A DNA stretch of 64,000 nucleotides, taken from Streptomyces sp. DHE7-1 (GTDB lineage: Bacteria; Actinomycetota; Actinomycetes; Streptomycetales; Streptomycetaceae). A program made the translations under genes and the position numbers. The DNA lies in NCBI GenBank assembly GCA_016432725.1, contig JACJDG010000003.1:4154001-4218000 (forward strand), written 5' to 3'. This document shows, piece by piece, positions 34,769 through 43,642 of the stretch (within the stretch, counting starts at the first letter, position 1; every line of letters starts with the position of its first letter). The notes under the pieces were generated by a model, which was not told the DNA's origin, made no database searches, and saw only the letters and a program-made list of their open reading frames with translations.

Positions 34769-36109
34769 CTACGACAGTTCCGTACGCCCCGCCGCCAGCC
34801 GGTCGCCGATGTCGCGCAGACCGGTGAGGTCGTGCACGTCACCGGGGAGCGCGGGCACCTCGACGACCGCCACCTCGGGATGACGGGCGAGGAAGCGGTC
34901 ACGCGTGCGTTGCTCGCGCGAGAGCAGTTGCATGCGCTCGGCGTGCAGTCTCAGCAGGCCTGCGGTGAGCTGGTCCACAGTCCGCTCCGGGTCCGAGGCG
35001 GGGGAGCCGTCGTCGGTGCCGGCGGGGGAGCCGTTGTCCGGAGCCGATGGTGTGGCAGCGGGAGATTCTGAACTGCCTTGTGTGTCGGGAGAGTTACGAA
35101 GTCCAGCTTTCCCGTCCCCCTGATCCACAATGCGGGGGTCCTCAAGATTTTCCGCGGCGTCGAGTGCCCGCTCCGCCGACAGCCGGCCGGCGCCGCTGCC
35201 GTGGACCCGGTTGAGCACCAGCCCCACCAGCGGCATGTCCTCCGCGTCCAGCCGCTCCACGAAGTACGCCGCCTCGCGCAGCGCGTCCCGCTCGGGCGCC
35301 GCCACCACCAGGAACGCCGTGCCGGGCGCCTGGAGCAGCTTGTACGTGGCGTCCGCGCGCGTGCGGAAGCCGCCGAAGGTGGTGTCCATCGCGGCCACGA
35401 ACGTCTGCACGTCCTTCAGCAGCTGACCGCCGAGCAGCTTGCCCAGGGTGCCGGTCATCATCGACATGCCGACGTTGAGGAAGGCCATCCCCGCGCGGCC
35501 GCCCAGCTTGGCCGGAGCGGTCAGCAGCCGGATCAGCCGGCCGTCCAGGAAGGAGCCGAGCCGCTTGGGCGCGTCCAGGAAGTCCAGCGCCGAGCGGGAC
35601 GGCGGGGTGTCGACCACGATCAGGTCCCACTCGTCCCTCGCCCGGAGCTGCCCCAGCTTCTCCATCGCCATGTACTCCTGCGTGCCCGCGAAGCCCGCCG
35701 AGAGCGACTGGTAGAAGGGGTTCGCCAGGATCGCGGCCGCCCGCTCCCGGTCCGCGTGCGCCTCCACGACCTCGTCGAAGGTGCGCTTCATGTCGAGCAT
35801 CATCGCGTGCAGCTCGCCGTCGCCCTCGGTGCCCTTGACCCGCCGGGGCACGTTGTCGAGGGAGTCGATGCCCATCGACTGGGCGAGCCGGCGGGCCGGG
35901 TCGATGGTGAGGACGACCACCTTGCGGCCCCGCTCCGCCGCCCGCAGGCCCAGCGCCGCGGCGGTCGTCGTCTTGCCGACGCCGCCCGAGCCGCAGCACA
36001 CCACGATCCGGGTGTCCCGGTCGTCCAGCAGCGGATCGACGTCCAGCACGCGCGCGGGGGAGAGGTGAGGTCGGGCGGCGTCCTGCGCCTCGGCCGGGTC
36101 CGGACTCAT
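34769..36109 (-). CDS. ArsA/GET3-type ATPase (second of pair)
   Basis: 446 residues from ATG 36109. The deviant P-loop CCGSGGVGKTTTAAAL (about 38-53), switch motif LTIDPARRLAQ and VVDTPPSRSALDFLD define the ArsA family. Residues about 320-380 form an acidic disordered insert, and a helical end follows (LHAERMQLLSREQRTRDRFL). No arsenite-binding cysteine triad is seen, so a role in arsenite export is unlikely despite the family name; membrane-protein targeting or an unknown role is more likely. Its start overlaps the stop of the partner ATPase (ATGA). The pair beside wblA is conserved in actinobacteria (SCO3577/3578 by memory). Confidence 0.9.
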   Translation of the reverse strand: MSPDPAEAQDAARPHLSPARVLDVDPLLDDRDTRIVVCCGSGGVGKTTTAAALGLRAAERGRKVVVLTIDPARRLAQSMGIDSLDNVPRRVKGTEGDGELHAMMLDMKRTFDEVVEAHADRERAAAILANPFYQSLSAGFAGTQEYMAMEKLGQLRARDEWDLIVVDTPPSRSALDFLDAPKRLGSFLDGRLIRLLTAPAKLGGRAGMAFLNVGMSMMTGTLGKLLGGQLLKDVQTFVAAMDTTFGGFRTRADATYKLLQAPGTAFLVVAAPERDALREAAYFVERLDAEDMPLVGLVLNRVHGSGAGRLSAERALDAAENLEDPRIVDQGDGKAGLRNSPDTQGSSESPAATPSAPDNGSPAGTDDGSPASDPERTVDQLTAGLLRLHAERMQLLSREQRTRDRFLARHPEVAVVEVPALPGDVHDLTGLRDIGDRLAAGRTELS

Positions 36110-37083
36110 GACAACCCCTGCTTCCGCAGCTCGGTGGCGAGTTCGTACAGGCCCGCGAGGTCCATGCCCTCCGCGAGCAGCGGCAGTTCGTGCAGCGGCA
36201 GCTCCAGTTCGCCGAGGACCGCGCGCTGCTCCTCCTCCAGCGCGTGCCGCTCGGCGTACTCCGCGGCCTGGTCCAGCAGCGGGTCCACCAGCCGCTCGGC
36301 GTGCCCGCCGCGCCGCGCCCCGCCGAGCCCGGCGGCCGACAGGGCCCGCGCGACGGAGGCGCGCGGCACGGTCCGCACGAGTTCCAGGTCCGCCGCGTCC
36401 AACACCCGCGGCCGGACCATGTTCACGATGACCCGGCCCACCGGCAGCCGCGCCGCGCGGAGTTCGGCGATGCCGTCGGCGGTCTCCTGAACCGGCATCT
36501 CCTCCAGCAGCGTCACCAGGTGCACCGCCGTCTCCGGCGACTTCAGCACCCGCATCACCGCCTGCGCCTGATTGTGTATCGGGCCGATCTTCGCGAGCCC
36601 GGCGACCTCGTCGTTGACGTTGAGGAACCGGGTGATGCGACCGGTGGGCGGCGCGTCCATCACGACGTAGTCGTACAGGAACCGTCCCGCCTTGTCCTTG
36701 CGGCGGACCGCCTCGCACGCCTTGCCGGTCAGCAGGACGTCCCTGAGACCCGGCGCGACCGTGGTGGCGAAGTCGATCGCGCCGAGCTTCTTCAGCGCCC
36801 GGCCCGCGCCGCCGAGTTTGTAGAACATCTGGAGATAGTCCAGAAGGGCGAGTTCGGGGTCGATGGCGAGGGCGTACACCTCCCCGCCACCTGGTGCGAC
36901 CGCGATCTTCCGTTCCTCGTAGGGCAACGCATCAGTCTCGAAGAGCTGTGCGATGCCTTGCCGACCCTCGACCTCCACGAGAAGCGTCCGCTTCCCCTCG
37001 GTCGCGAGGGCCAGCGCGAGTGCGGCGGCGACCGTCGTCTTGCCGGTCCCGCCCTTGCCGCTGACGACCTGGAGCCTGCTCAC
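36106..37083 (-). CDS. ArsA/GET3-type ATPase (first of pair)
   Basis: 325 residues from GTG 37083 (MSRLQVVSGKGGTGKTTVAA; P-loop at 9-16). It has VEVEGRQGIAQLFE in the switch I region and YDYVVMDAPPTGRITRFL as Walker B/switch II. It lacks the metal-binding cysteines of true ArsA. It probably forms a heterodimer with the product of the overlapping downstream gene, mimicking the two halves of ArsA. The upstream non-coding segment includes TGTGGACAA (37127-37135). Confidence 0.9.
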   Translation of the reverse strand: MSRLQVVSGKGGTGKTTVAAALALALATEGKRTLLVEVEGRQGIAQLFETDALPYEERKIAVAPGGGEVYALAIDPELALLDYLQMFYKLGGAGRALKKLGAIDFATTVAPGLRDVLLTGKACEAVRRKDKAGRFLYDYVVMDAPPTGRITRFLNVNDEVAGLAKIGPIHNQAQAVMRVLKSPETAVHLVTLLEEMPVQETADGIAELRAARLPVGRVIVNMVRPRVLDAADLELVRTVPRASVARALSAAGLGGARRGGHAERLVDPLLDQAAEYAERHALEEEQRAVLGELELPLHELPLLAEGMDLAGLYELATELRKQGLS

Positions 37084-37126
37084 GTATTCGAGCCTAACCA
37101 GTCCGGCCGACGGCCACGCGGCAGGC

Positions 37127-37135
37127 TGTGGACAA
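37127..37135 (-). promoter_or_regulatory. DnaA-box-like 9-mer (TTGTCCACA on the minus strand)
   Basis: Exact match to the Streptomyces DnaA box, 44 bp upstream of the ArsA-like gene start at 37083. Confidence 0.3.
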
Positions 37136-37278
37136 CCGTGCTCCCGGCAGGCCTCCACGACCCCTGCCCGCCGTTCTCGCGCCCCGCGTCCGCCGCCACC
37201 CCGCCCGGTCCCCGCCGCGGGCGGCGAAGCCCGTGGTCGGCCGCCTGCCCGGGTGACCACAGCGGCTACAGTCGGCCC

Positions 37279-37443
37279 ATGACCAAGAAGTGGGAATACG
37301 CGACCGTGCCGCTGCTCGTCCATGCCACGAAGCAGATCCTGGACACCTGGGGCGAGGACGGCTGGGAGCTCGTCCAGGTCGTGCCCGGGCCCAACAACCC
37401 CGAGCAGCTCGTGGCCTACCTGAAGCGGGAGAAGCAGGCGTGA
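37279..37443 (+). CDS. DUF4177 small protein
   Basis: 54 residues: KKWEYATVPLLVHATKQILD, then GEDGWELVQVVPGP and YLKREK, the whole DUF4177 domain. TACAGT ends seven bases before the ATG, so the mRNA is probably leaderless. The stop overlaps the GTG of the RidA gene (GTGA). Function unknown; the tight coupling to RidA suggests one operon with it and perhaps the Nudix gene. Confidence 0.85.
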   Translation: MTKKWEYATVPLLVHATKQILDTWGEDGWELVQVVPGPNNPEQLVAYLKREKQA

Positions 37444-37904
37444 GCGCGGTCGAGGAGAAGCTGGCCGAACTGGGCCTGACCCTGCCGGAGGTCGTGCCGC
37501 CGCTGGCCTCGTACCAGCCGGCCGTGCAGTCCGGCGTGTACGTCTACACCGCCGGCCAGCTCCCGATGGTGGAGGGGAAGCTGCCGGTCACCGGCAAGGT
37601 GGGCGCCGAGGTCACGGCCGAGGAGGCCAAGGAACTGGCCCGCACCTGCGCGCTGAACGCGCTGGCCGCCGTGAAGTCCGTCACCGGCGACCTGGACCGC
37701 ATCGCGCGCGTGGTGAAGGTCGTCGGCTTCGTCGCCTCGGCCGCGGACTTCACCGGGCAGCCCGGTGTCGTCAACGGCGCCAGCGAGCTGCTCGGCGAGG
37801 TGCTCGGCGACAAGGGCGTGCACGCCCGCAGCGCGGTGGGCGTCGCGGTGCTGCCGCTGGACGCCCCGGTGGAGGTCGAGATCCAGGTCGAGCTCGCTCA
37901 GTAG
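37440..37904 (+). CDS. RidA/YjgF family protein
   Basis: 154 residues from GTG 37440. The fold markers are SGVYVYTAGQLPMVEGKLP, CALNALAAVKSV and VVKVVGFVASAADF, with the end RSAVGVAVLPLDAPVEVEIQVEL. This matches the longer YjgF-like branch (about 150 residues) rather than the 130-residue enamine deaminase RidA. The conserved Arg-Ser-Ala-Val near the end is present, but the usual Arg of the active site is not obvious, so imine/enamine hydrolase activity is uncertain. Confidence 0.85.
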   Translation: MSAVEEKLAELGLTLPEVVPPLASYQPAVQSGVYVYTAGQLPMVEGKLPVTGKVGAEVTAEEAKELARTCALNALAAVKSVTGDLDRIARVVKVVGFVASAADFTGQPGVVNGASELLGEVLGDKGVHARSAVGVAVLPLDAPVEVEIQVELAQ

Positions 37905-37961
37905 CCGCTCTGACCTCGGGCGCCTCTCGAACATTCGCCCTACACGGGATAGCCTCCGGCC

Positions 37962-38891
37962 ATGGCGAACGGTCAGTGGTACCCCCCGGAGTGGCCCGAC
38001 CGCATCCGCGCGCTCGCGGACGGCACCCTCGCACCGGTGTCCCCGAAGCGCGCGGCCACCGTGCTGCTCCTGAAGGACACTCCGGCCGGTCCGGCCGTCC
38101 ACATGCTGCGCAGACGCGCCTCCATGGCCTTCGCCGGAGGCGCGTACGCGTATCCCGGCGGCGGTGTCGACCCGCGTGACGACGACCGCCTGGTCCGCTG
38201 GGCCGGTCCCACGCGCGCGTGGTGGGCCGAGCGGCTGGGCGTCGACGAGAGCGGCGCCCAGGCCGTCGTCTGCGCCGCCGTGCGGGAGACGTACGAGGAG
38301 GCGGGCGTCCTGCTCGCCGGCCCCGACGCCGGCTCGGTCGTCGGGGACACCACCGGGGACGACTGGGAGGCGGACCGCGCCGCGCTGGTCGCGCGCGAGC
38401 TGTCCTTCGCCGAGTTCCTGGACCGCCGCGGCCTGGTGCTCCGCTCCGACCTGCTGGGCGCCTGGACCCGCTGGATCACCCCGGAGTTCGAGTCCCGCCG
38501 CTACGACACCTGGTTCTTCGTGGCCGTCCTGCCCGAGGGCCAGCGCACCCGCAACGCCTCCACGGAGGCCGACCGCACGGTGTGGATCCGCCCCGAGGAG
38601 GCCGCCGCCGGGTACGACAAGGGCGAGCTGCTGATGATGCCGCCCACCATCGCCACCCTGCGTCAGCTCCTGCCGTACGACACGGCGGCCGGGGCGCTCG
38701 CGGCGGCGCCGGCGCGGGACATGACGCCGGTGCTGGCCAGGGCCCGCCTGGTGGACGGCGAGATCGTCCTGTCCTGGCCCGGGCACGACGAGTTCACCAA
38801 GCACGTCCCGACGAGTGGGACGGCCGCCGCAGGGGCACCTGGGACGGAACGCGAGACGACGGCTCCGAGCACCGGAGGAGGCCCCGCATGA
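37962..38891 (+). CDS. Nudix hydrolase (long form)
   Basis: 309 residues. The Nudix box is interrupted: the N-terminal half YPGGGVDPRDDD is separated by about 35 residues (a Trp-rich WAGPTRAWWAERLGV insert) from the catalytic CAAVRETYEEAGVLL (RE-x-x-EE-x-G). This is the NUDT19/RP2-like arrangement acting on CoA-type diphosphates. The C-terminal 100 residues are a family extension ending in a disordered tail. The stop overlaps the MBL start (ATGA). GGATAGCCT about ten bases before ATG 37962 may be a -10 element. Confidence 0.88.
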   Translation: MANGQWYPPEWPDRIRALADGTLAPVSPKRAATVLLLKDTPAGPAVHMLRRRASMAFAGGAYAYPGGGVDPRDDDRLVRWAGPTRAWWAERLGVDESGAQAVVCAAVRETYEEAGVLLAGPDAGSVVGDTTGDDWEADRAALVARELSFAEFLDRRGLVLRSDLLGAWTRWITPEFESRRYDTWFFVAVLPEGQRTRNASTEADRTVWIRPEEAAAGYDKGELLMMPPTIATLRQLLPYDTAAGALAAAPARDMTPVLARARLVDGEIVLSWPGHDEFTKHVPTSGTAAAGAPGTERETTAPSTGGGPA

Positions 38892-39717
38892 CGGACGCAG
38901 CAGCCCTGCCCGGTCAGCCCCGGGGCGGTGTCCTCACGGGGCCGGCGACCGAACGCGCCGTCAACGTGCTCGCGCCCAACGCCTCCGCGATGACCCTGGA
39001 CGGCACCAACACCTGGATCGTCGCCGAGCCCGACTCCGACCTGGCCGTGGTGATCGACCCGGGGCCGCTGGACGACGGCCACCTGAGCGCCGTCGTCGAC
39101 GCGGCCGAGAAGGCCGGCAGGCGAATAGCCCTGACACTGCTCACCCACGGCCATCCCGACCACGCCGAGGGCGCCGCCCGGTTCGCCGAACTGACCCGTA
39201 CGCGCGTGCGTGCCCTCGATCCGGCGCTGCGGCTCGGCGACGAGGGGCTCGCCGCCGGTGACGTGATCACGGTCGGCGGACTGGAGCTGAGGGTCGTGCC
39301 GACCCCCGGGCACACCGCGGACTCGCTGAGCTTCCACCTCCCGGCCGACCGGGCGGTCCTGACCGGGGACACCATCCTCGGGCGGGGCACGACCGTCGTG
39401 GCCCATCCCGACGGCCGCCTCGGCGACTACCTGGACTCCCTGCGCCGCCTGCGCTCCCTCACCGTGGACGACGGCGTCCACACGGTCCTGCCGGGCCACG
39501 GTCCGGTGCTGGAGGACGCCCAGGGGGCCGTCGAGTTCTACCTCGCCCACCGCGCCCACCGCCTCGCCCAGGTCGAGACGGCCGTGGAGGACGGCTACCG
39601 CACCCCGGCCAGGTCGTCGCCCATGTGTACGCCGACGTGGACCGCTCCCTGTGGCCGGCGGCGGAGCTTTCGGTGCGGGCCCAGATGGACTACCTCAGCG
39701 AGCACGGGCTCATCTAG
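38888..39717 (+). CDS. Metallo-beta-lactamase fold hydrolase, frameshifted near the end
   Basis: Restored length about 276 residues. Metal motifs: TLLTHGHPDHAEGA (HxHxDH), VPTPGHTADSLSF, LTGDTILG and LPGHGPV. The C-terminal helices belong to the LACTB2-like group, probably RNA or thioester hydrolases. The frame breaks near 39609; one more base gives TPAQVVAHVYADVDRSLWP and the end SEHGLI-stop. The TAG stop is part of the left end of the MITE that follows, so the natural stop may have been altered by its insertion. It is coupled to the Nudix gene. Confidence 0.85.
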
Positions 39718-39881
39718 TGCTGCGACCGGAAAGGTTCACCGGCTCGCGACGCCCGGCACGGCACCTCGCCGCGTTGTCGCATCACCCGAGTACATCCAGT
39801 ACGCGGGCCATGCTCCGCCTTGCGATGCACCGCACCGGACGCCGCGAGCTTCCCGGCAAACCTTTCCGGCCACAGCACTAG
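39714..39881. mobile_element. 168-bp MITE, IS630/mariner-like ends (CTAG)
   Basis: Ends are CTAGTGCTGCGACCGGAAAG and, inverted, CTTTCCGGCCACAGCACTAG, complementary over more than 20 bp with two mismatches (continuing GTT/AAC inward). TA at each edge fits a target duplication. The interior holds further dyads (GCTCGCGACG/CGCCGCGAGC; GAGTACATCCAGTAC) and no ORF. It is inserted at the 3' end of the MBL gene. Confidence 0.75.
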
Positions 39882-39912
39882 CGGGCCCGCGGGCGGCCTC
39901 TCGTCGCCGCGC

Positions 39913-40743
39913 TCAGGGCCGGTCGCCGGGGCGGGGAGCCTTCACGCCGTGCACGCGCGCGTACTCCGCGGCGAGCCAGGGCCCGAGGTCGTCCACGTAC
40001 GACCGCAGCACGCCCGGGTCGCCCACGGGCTCGTAGCCGTACTCCGCCGCCCGAAGCATCTGCGCGGCCCGCTCGGGACGGTGGGCGCCGAACGCCGCGG
40101 CCATCTCGCGAAGGTCGCTGGTCCAGCCCCGCCAGCAGGGCATGACGAGGGTGAAGCCGGTGCGCACGAGGTGCCGGGACATGAAGCGGACGAGCGGCCG
40201 CCGCGCCTCCTCGGTGTCCGCCGCCCGCTCGATCCGCTCGCGCCAGCGCGGCAGCAGCAGGGCGAGGTCGCCGTTGGTCTCCCGGGCCAGCAGGGAGTCC
40301 GGACGGTACCGGGGCAGGTGCGCGGCGAGATCGTCCCCGAGCAGCGGGGTGCACAGACAGGCGACGAACCAGCCCAGGTCGTGCCGCTCCAGGTCGCTCA
40401 GCAGCCGCGCCCGCCCGTACAGCAGCGTGCCGACCCCGTCGATCTGCCGGAACTCGTCGTCGAGCGCCTCGCCGAAGGCCCGGACGGCCTCCCGGTCGGC
40501 GTCCGCCGGCTCCTCGCGCAGCGCCAGCAGCAGATCGAGGTCGCTGCGTCCCACGCGCGCGGTGCCGCGCGGGACCGACCCGTAGAGGTACGCGCTGTGC
40601 AGCCGCGTCCCGAGGAGGCCCGGCAGCCGGTCGCGCACGGCGTCCACGACGGGGCGGAACGCGTCCGGCACGCGCGCGAGGGAGCCCTCACGGACGAGGT
40701 ACCCCTGGGCGTCGAGTCCGGGACGGTGCACGGTGTCGGGCAT
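39913..40743 (-). CDS. Nucleotidyltransferase (aminoglycoside adenylyltransferase-like)
   Basis: 276 residues from ATG 40743. The pol-beta NTP-transferase motif is YLYGSVPRGTARVGRSDLDL (GS-x-x-x-G then D-x-D). A helical C-terminal domain follows, with ETNGDLALLLPRWRERI. The layout resembles ANT(9)/AadA-type enzymes and Streptomyces nucleotidyltransferases of unknown substrate. Whether it acts on drugs cannot be read from sequence. It is convergent with the MITE-carrying MBL gene and co-directional with crp upstream. Confidence 0.8.
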   Translation of the reverse strand: MPDTVHRPGLDAQGYLVREGSLARVPDAFRPVVDAVRDRLPGLLGTRLHSAYLYGSVPRGTARVGRSDLDLLLALREEPADADREAVRAFGEALDDEFRQIDGVGTLLYGRARLLSDLERHDLGWFVACLCTPLLGDDLAAHLPRYRPDSLLARETNGDLALLLPRWRERIERAADTEEARRPLVRFMSRHLVRTGFTLVMPCWRGWTSDLREMAAAFGAHRPERAAQMLRAAEYGYEPVGDPGVLRSYVDDLGPWLAAEYARVHGVKAPRPGDRP

Positions 40744-40859
40744 GCGTTCACTGTGCCCGGAGCGGGCCGCCGGGGCAGGTGATTTACGGCGCGGAGGAAT
40801 CACGGCCGGGGCCGGTGGGGCCGGGCCGCGCCGGCGGCCGGCCCCCGCGGGCATGCGAA

Positions 40860-40883
40860 AGGCCCTGTCGCCGGACAGGGCCT
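40860..40883 (-). terminator. Terminator of crp
   Basis: AGGCCCTGTC-GCCG-GACAGGGCCT. On the minus strand the stem is followed by TT, 20 bases beyond the crp stop. Confidence 0.8.
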
Positions 40884-40902
40884 CACGCGCGGGTACGGGC
40901 GG

Positions 40903-41577
40903 TCAGCGGGACCGCTTGGCCAGGCGCTCCACGTCCAGCAGGATCACGGCCCGCGCCTCCAGGCGGAGCCACCCGCGCCCGGCGAAGTCCGCCAGCGCCT
41001 TGTTCACGGTCTCGCGCGAGGCGCCGACGAGCTGGGCCAGCTCCTCCTGCGTGAGGTCGTGGACGACGTGGATGCCCTCCTCGGACTGCACGCCGAAGCG
41101 GCGCGAGAGGTCCAGCAGGGCGCGCGCGACACGGCCGGGGACGTCGGAGAAGACGAGGTCGGACATGGCGTCGTTGGTCTTGCGCAGTCGCCGGGCGACG
41201 GCGCGCAGCAGGGCGCCGGCCACCTCGGGACGCACGTTCAGCCAGGGCTGGAGGTCGCCGTGGCCGAGGGCCAGCAGCTTGACCTCGGTGAGCGCGGTCG
41301 CGGTCGCGGTGCGCGGGCCCGGGTCGAACAGCGAGAGCTCGCCGATCAGCTCACTCGGGCCGACGACGGCGAGCATGTTCTCGCGGCCGTCGGGAGACGT
41401 GCGGTGCAGCTTCACCTTGCCCTCGGTGACGACGTACAGCCGGTCACCGGGGTCGCCCTCGTGGAACAGTGAGTCACCGCGTGCGAGGGTCACCTCACTC
41501 ATGGAGGCGCGGAGCTCCGCGGCCTGCTCGTCGTCGAGCGCCGCGAAAAGCGGATTGCGCCGCAGAACGTCGTCCAC
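40903..41577 (-). CDS. crp: cAMP receptor protein family regulator Crp
   Basis: 224 residues from GTG 41577. The N-terminal cyclic-nucleotide domain has LFHEGDPGDRLYVVTEGKVKL and the phosphate-binding cassette IGELSLFDPGPRTATATAL. The C-terminal HTH has LTQEELAQLVGASRETVNKALADF. In S. coelicolor Crp governs spore germination and many antibiotic clusters. The divergent region toward nth carries GTGTGATCTGTCAC (41668-41681), which fits the Crp motif, so self-control is likely. Confidence 0.95.
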   Translation of the reverse strand: MDDVLRRNPLFAALDDEQAAELRASMSEVTLARGDSLFHEGDPGDRLYVVTEGKVKLHRTSPDGRENMLAVVGPSELIGELSLFDPGPRTATATALTEVKLLALGHGDLQPWLNVRPEVAGALLRAVARRLRKTNDAMSDLVFSDVPGRVARALLDLSRRFGVQSEEGIHVVHDLTQEELAQLVGASRETVNKALADFAGRGWLRLEARAVILLDVERLAKRSR

Positions 41578-41667
41578 GAGTTCTCTCCCTTGTCGACCTG
41601 CTCAGGGGACCATGATCCCCCGTGTACCAGGGGACCGTGTTCCCCGTTTTGCCGGGCGGTCCAAACA

Positions 41668-41681
41668 GTGTGATCTGTCAC
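41668..41681. promoter_or_regulatory. CRP-type site in the crp/nth divergent promoter
   Basis: GTGTGATCTGTCAC matches GTG-N6-GNCAC as recalled for S. coelicolor Crp, inside a TGTGA-TCTG-TCACA palindrome. About 90 bp upstream of crp. Confidence 0.55.
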
Positions 41682-41784
41682 AAGGATGCCGCACAGATGT
41701 CCCGGGGTACGCGGCAGGGGTCCAATCGGGGGCCGATCCTCCGGGTCCGGGGCGGATGTCGGTGCCGGGCTTTAGGCTGGCCGG

Positions 41785-42774
41785 GTGTCCAAAACGCCGG
41801 TGAGAGCACAGGGCAAGGGGGCTGCACGGGTGGTTGCACGTCGTGATTCCGCTGTGGGCGAACAGAGTTCCGGCGGTAGTAGTAAAAGCGACAAATCGGC
41901 TGAAAAGGTCACACCGGCCAAGAAGGCGGTGGCGGCCAGGAAGGCCGTGCCGGTGAAGAAGGCCGCACCCGTCAGGAAGGTCGCCGTGAAGCCCCCGGCC
42001 GGTGAGTCCCGCACCGCGCTCGTCCGCCGAGCCCGCCGCATCAACCGCGAACTCGCCGAGGTCTACCCCTACGCCCACCCGGAGCTGGACTTCGAGAACC
42101 CCTTCCAGCTCCTGGTCGCCACGGTCCTGTCGGCACAGACCACCGACCTGCGGGTCAACCAGACCACCCCGGCCCTCTTCGCCAGGTACCCGGCGCCCGA
42201 GGACCTCGCGGCGGCCAACCCGGAGGAGGTGGAGGAGATCCTCCGCCCCTGCGGCTTCTTCCGGGCCAAGACCAGGTCGGTCATAGGGCTCTCGAAGGCC
42301 CTCGCCGAGGACTTCGGCGGCGAGGTGCCCGGCAGACTGGAGGACCTGGTCAAGCTGCCCGGCGTCGGCCGCAAGACCGCCTTCGTCGTCCTGGGCAACG
42401 CCTTCGGGCGGCCCGGGATCACCGTGGACACCCACTTCCAGCGGCTGGTGCGACGCTGGCGGTGGACCGAGGAGACCGACCCCGACAAGATCGAGGCGGC
42501 CGTGGGCGCGCTGTTCCCCAAGAGCGACTGGACCGACCTCTCCCACCACGTGATCTGGCACGGCCGCCGCATCTGCCACGCCCGCAAACCGGCCTGCGGC
42601 GCCTGCCCCATCGCCCCGCTCTGCCCCGCCTACGGCGAGGGCGAGACCGACCCGGACAAGGCGAAGAAGCTCCTGAAGTACGAGAAGGGCGGCCTCCCGG
42701 GCCAGCGCCTGAAGCCGCCGCAGGCCTACCTCGACGCCGGCGGCAGGCCCGCGCCGCCGCTGGGGGCCGGATGA
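41785..42774 (+). CDS. nth: Endonuclease III (AP lyase/DNA glycosylase)
   Basis: 329 residues. A lysine/alanine-rich tail of about 70 residues (VTPAKKAVAARKAVPVKKAA), seen in other streptomycete copies, precedes the catalytic core. Lys197 in the HhH motif LPGVGRKTA and Asp215 in GITVDTHFQR are the active residues, and Cys264, Cys271, Cys274 and Cys280 hold the [4Fe-4S] cluster. It removes oxidised pyrimidines and cuts at abasic sites. GTG start; it overlaps the next gene by 4 bp (ATGA). Confidence 0.95.
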   Translation: MSKTPVRAQGKGAARVVARRDSAVGEQSSGGSSKSDKSAEKVTPAKKAVAARKAVPVKKAAPVRKVAVKPPAGESRTALVRRARRINRELAEVYPYAHPELDFENPFQLLVATVLSAQTTDLRVNQTTPALFARYPAPEDLAAANPEEVEEILRPCGFFRAKTRSVIGLSKALAEDFGGEVPGRLEDLVKLPGVGRKTAFVVLGNAFGRPGITVDTHFQRLVRRWRWTEETDPDKIEAAVGALFPKSDWTDLSHHVIWHGRRICHARKPACGACPIAPLCPAYGEGETDPDKAKKLLKYEKGGLPGQRLKPPQAYLDAGGRPAPPLGAG

Positions 42775-43523
42775 CGGAACGATCTCGGTGCCCTCGGGCG
42801 TTGGACACGGCAGGACGGGGGGTGGCGATGACATACACGCACGACACGCACAAGGGGCCGGTGACCCTGAGCGAGGAGGGTCTGCCCGAGTGGCTGGACC
42901 CCGTGGTGCGGGCGGCGCGGACGGTCCAGCCGCTCCAGCTCAGCCGCTTCCTGCCGCCGGAGAACGGCTCGGGACGGCAGTCCGCCGTGCTGATCCTCTT
43001 CGGTGAGGGCGAACGCGGCCCCGAACTGCTGCTCATGGAGCGGGCCGGTTCCCTGCGCTCCCACGCCGGCCAGCCGTCCTTCCCGGGCGGCGCCCTCGAC
43101 CCTGAGGACGGCGATCCGGAGGGCGACGGGCCGCTCAGGGCCGCGCTGCGCGAGGCCGAGGAGGAGACCGGCCTGGACCCGTCCGGTGTGCAGCTCTTCG
43201 GCGTGCTGCCCGCGCTCTACATCCCGGTCAGCGGCTTCGTCGTCACCCCCGTGCTCGGCTGGTGGCGCGAGCCCAGCCCGGTCGGCGTCGTCGATCCCAA
43301 CGAGACGGCCCGCGTCTTCACCGTCCCCGTGGCGGATCTCACGGACCCCGCCCACCGGGCCACCGCCGTCCACCCCAGCGGCCACCGGGGCCCGGCATTC
43401 CTGGTCGAATCGGCCCTGGTCTGGGGTTTCACCGCCGGAGTGATCGACCGTCTGCTGCACTACGCGGGCTGGGAGCGCCCCTGGGACCGGGACAAGCAGG
43501 TCCCGCTCGACTGGCGGTCATGA
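42771..43523 (+). CDS. CoA pyrophosphatase-type Nudix hydrolase
   Basis: 250 residues from ATG 42771, overlapping nth; ATG 42828 is possible. The UPF0035 signature LLLMERAGSLRSHAGQPSFP precedes the Nudix box (GGALDPEDGD ... LREAEEETGL, with a short acidic insert). This marks enzymes like NudL that cut CoA and its esters to 4'-phosphopantetheine and 3',5'-ADP. It follows nth in an operon and leads to the protease gene about 120 bp on. Confidence 0.9.
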   Translation: MTERSRCPRALDTAGRGVAMTYTHDTHKGPVTLSEEGLPEWLDPVVRAARTVQPLQLSRFLPPENGSGRQSAVLILFGEGERGPELLLMERAGSLRSHAGQPSFPGGALDPEDGDPEGDGPLRAALREAEEETGLDPSGVQLFGVLPALYIPVSGFVVTPVLGWWREPSPVGVVDPNETARVFTVPVADLTDPAHRATAVHPSGHRGPAFLVESALVWGFTAGVIDRLLHYAGWERPWDRDKQVPLDWRS

Positions 43524-43642
43524 CAGGGTGATCCCCGAGCTGTGTTCGCCCGAGGGCAGTGACGCCGGCGGCCGCGCCGCGGGCCCTCGGGACCCCGGCC
43601 GAGGCTGCTGGGACCGGAGTGGAGTAGGCGAGGCCTGAAGCA

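Noticed and set aside
34769..37083. ArsA-like ATPases as part of an arsenic pump
   Set aside because: No arsB/arsD neighbour and no cysteine triad. The arsenic island at 18.5-22.6 kb uses ACR3.
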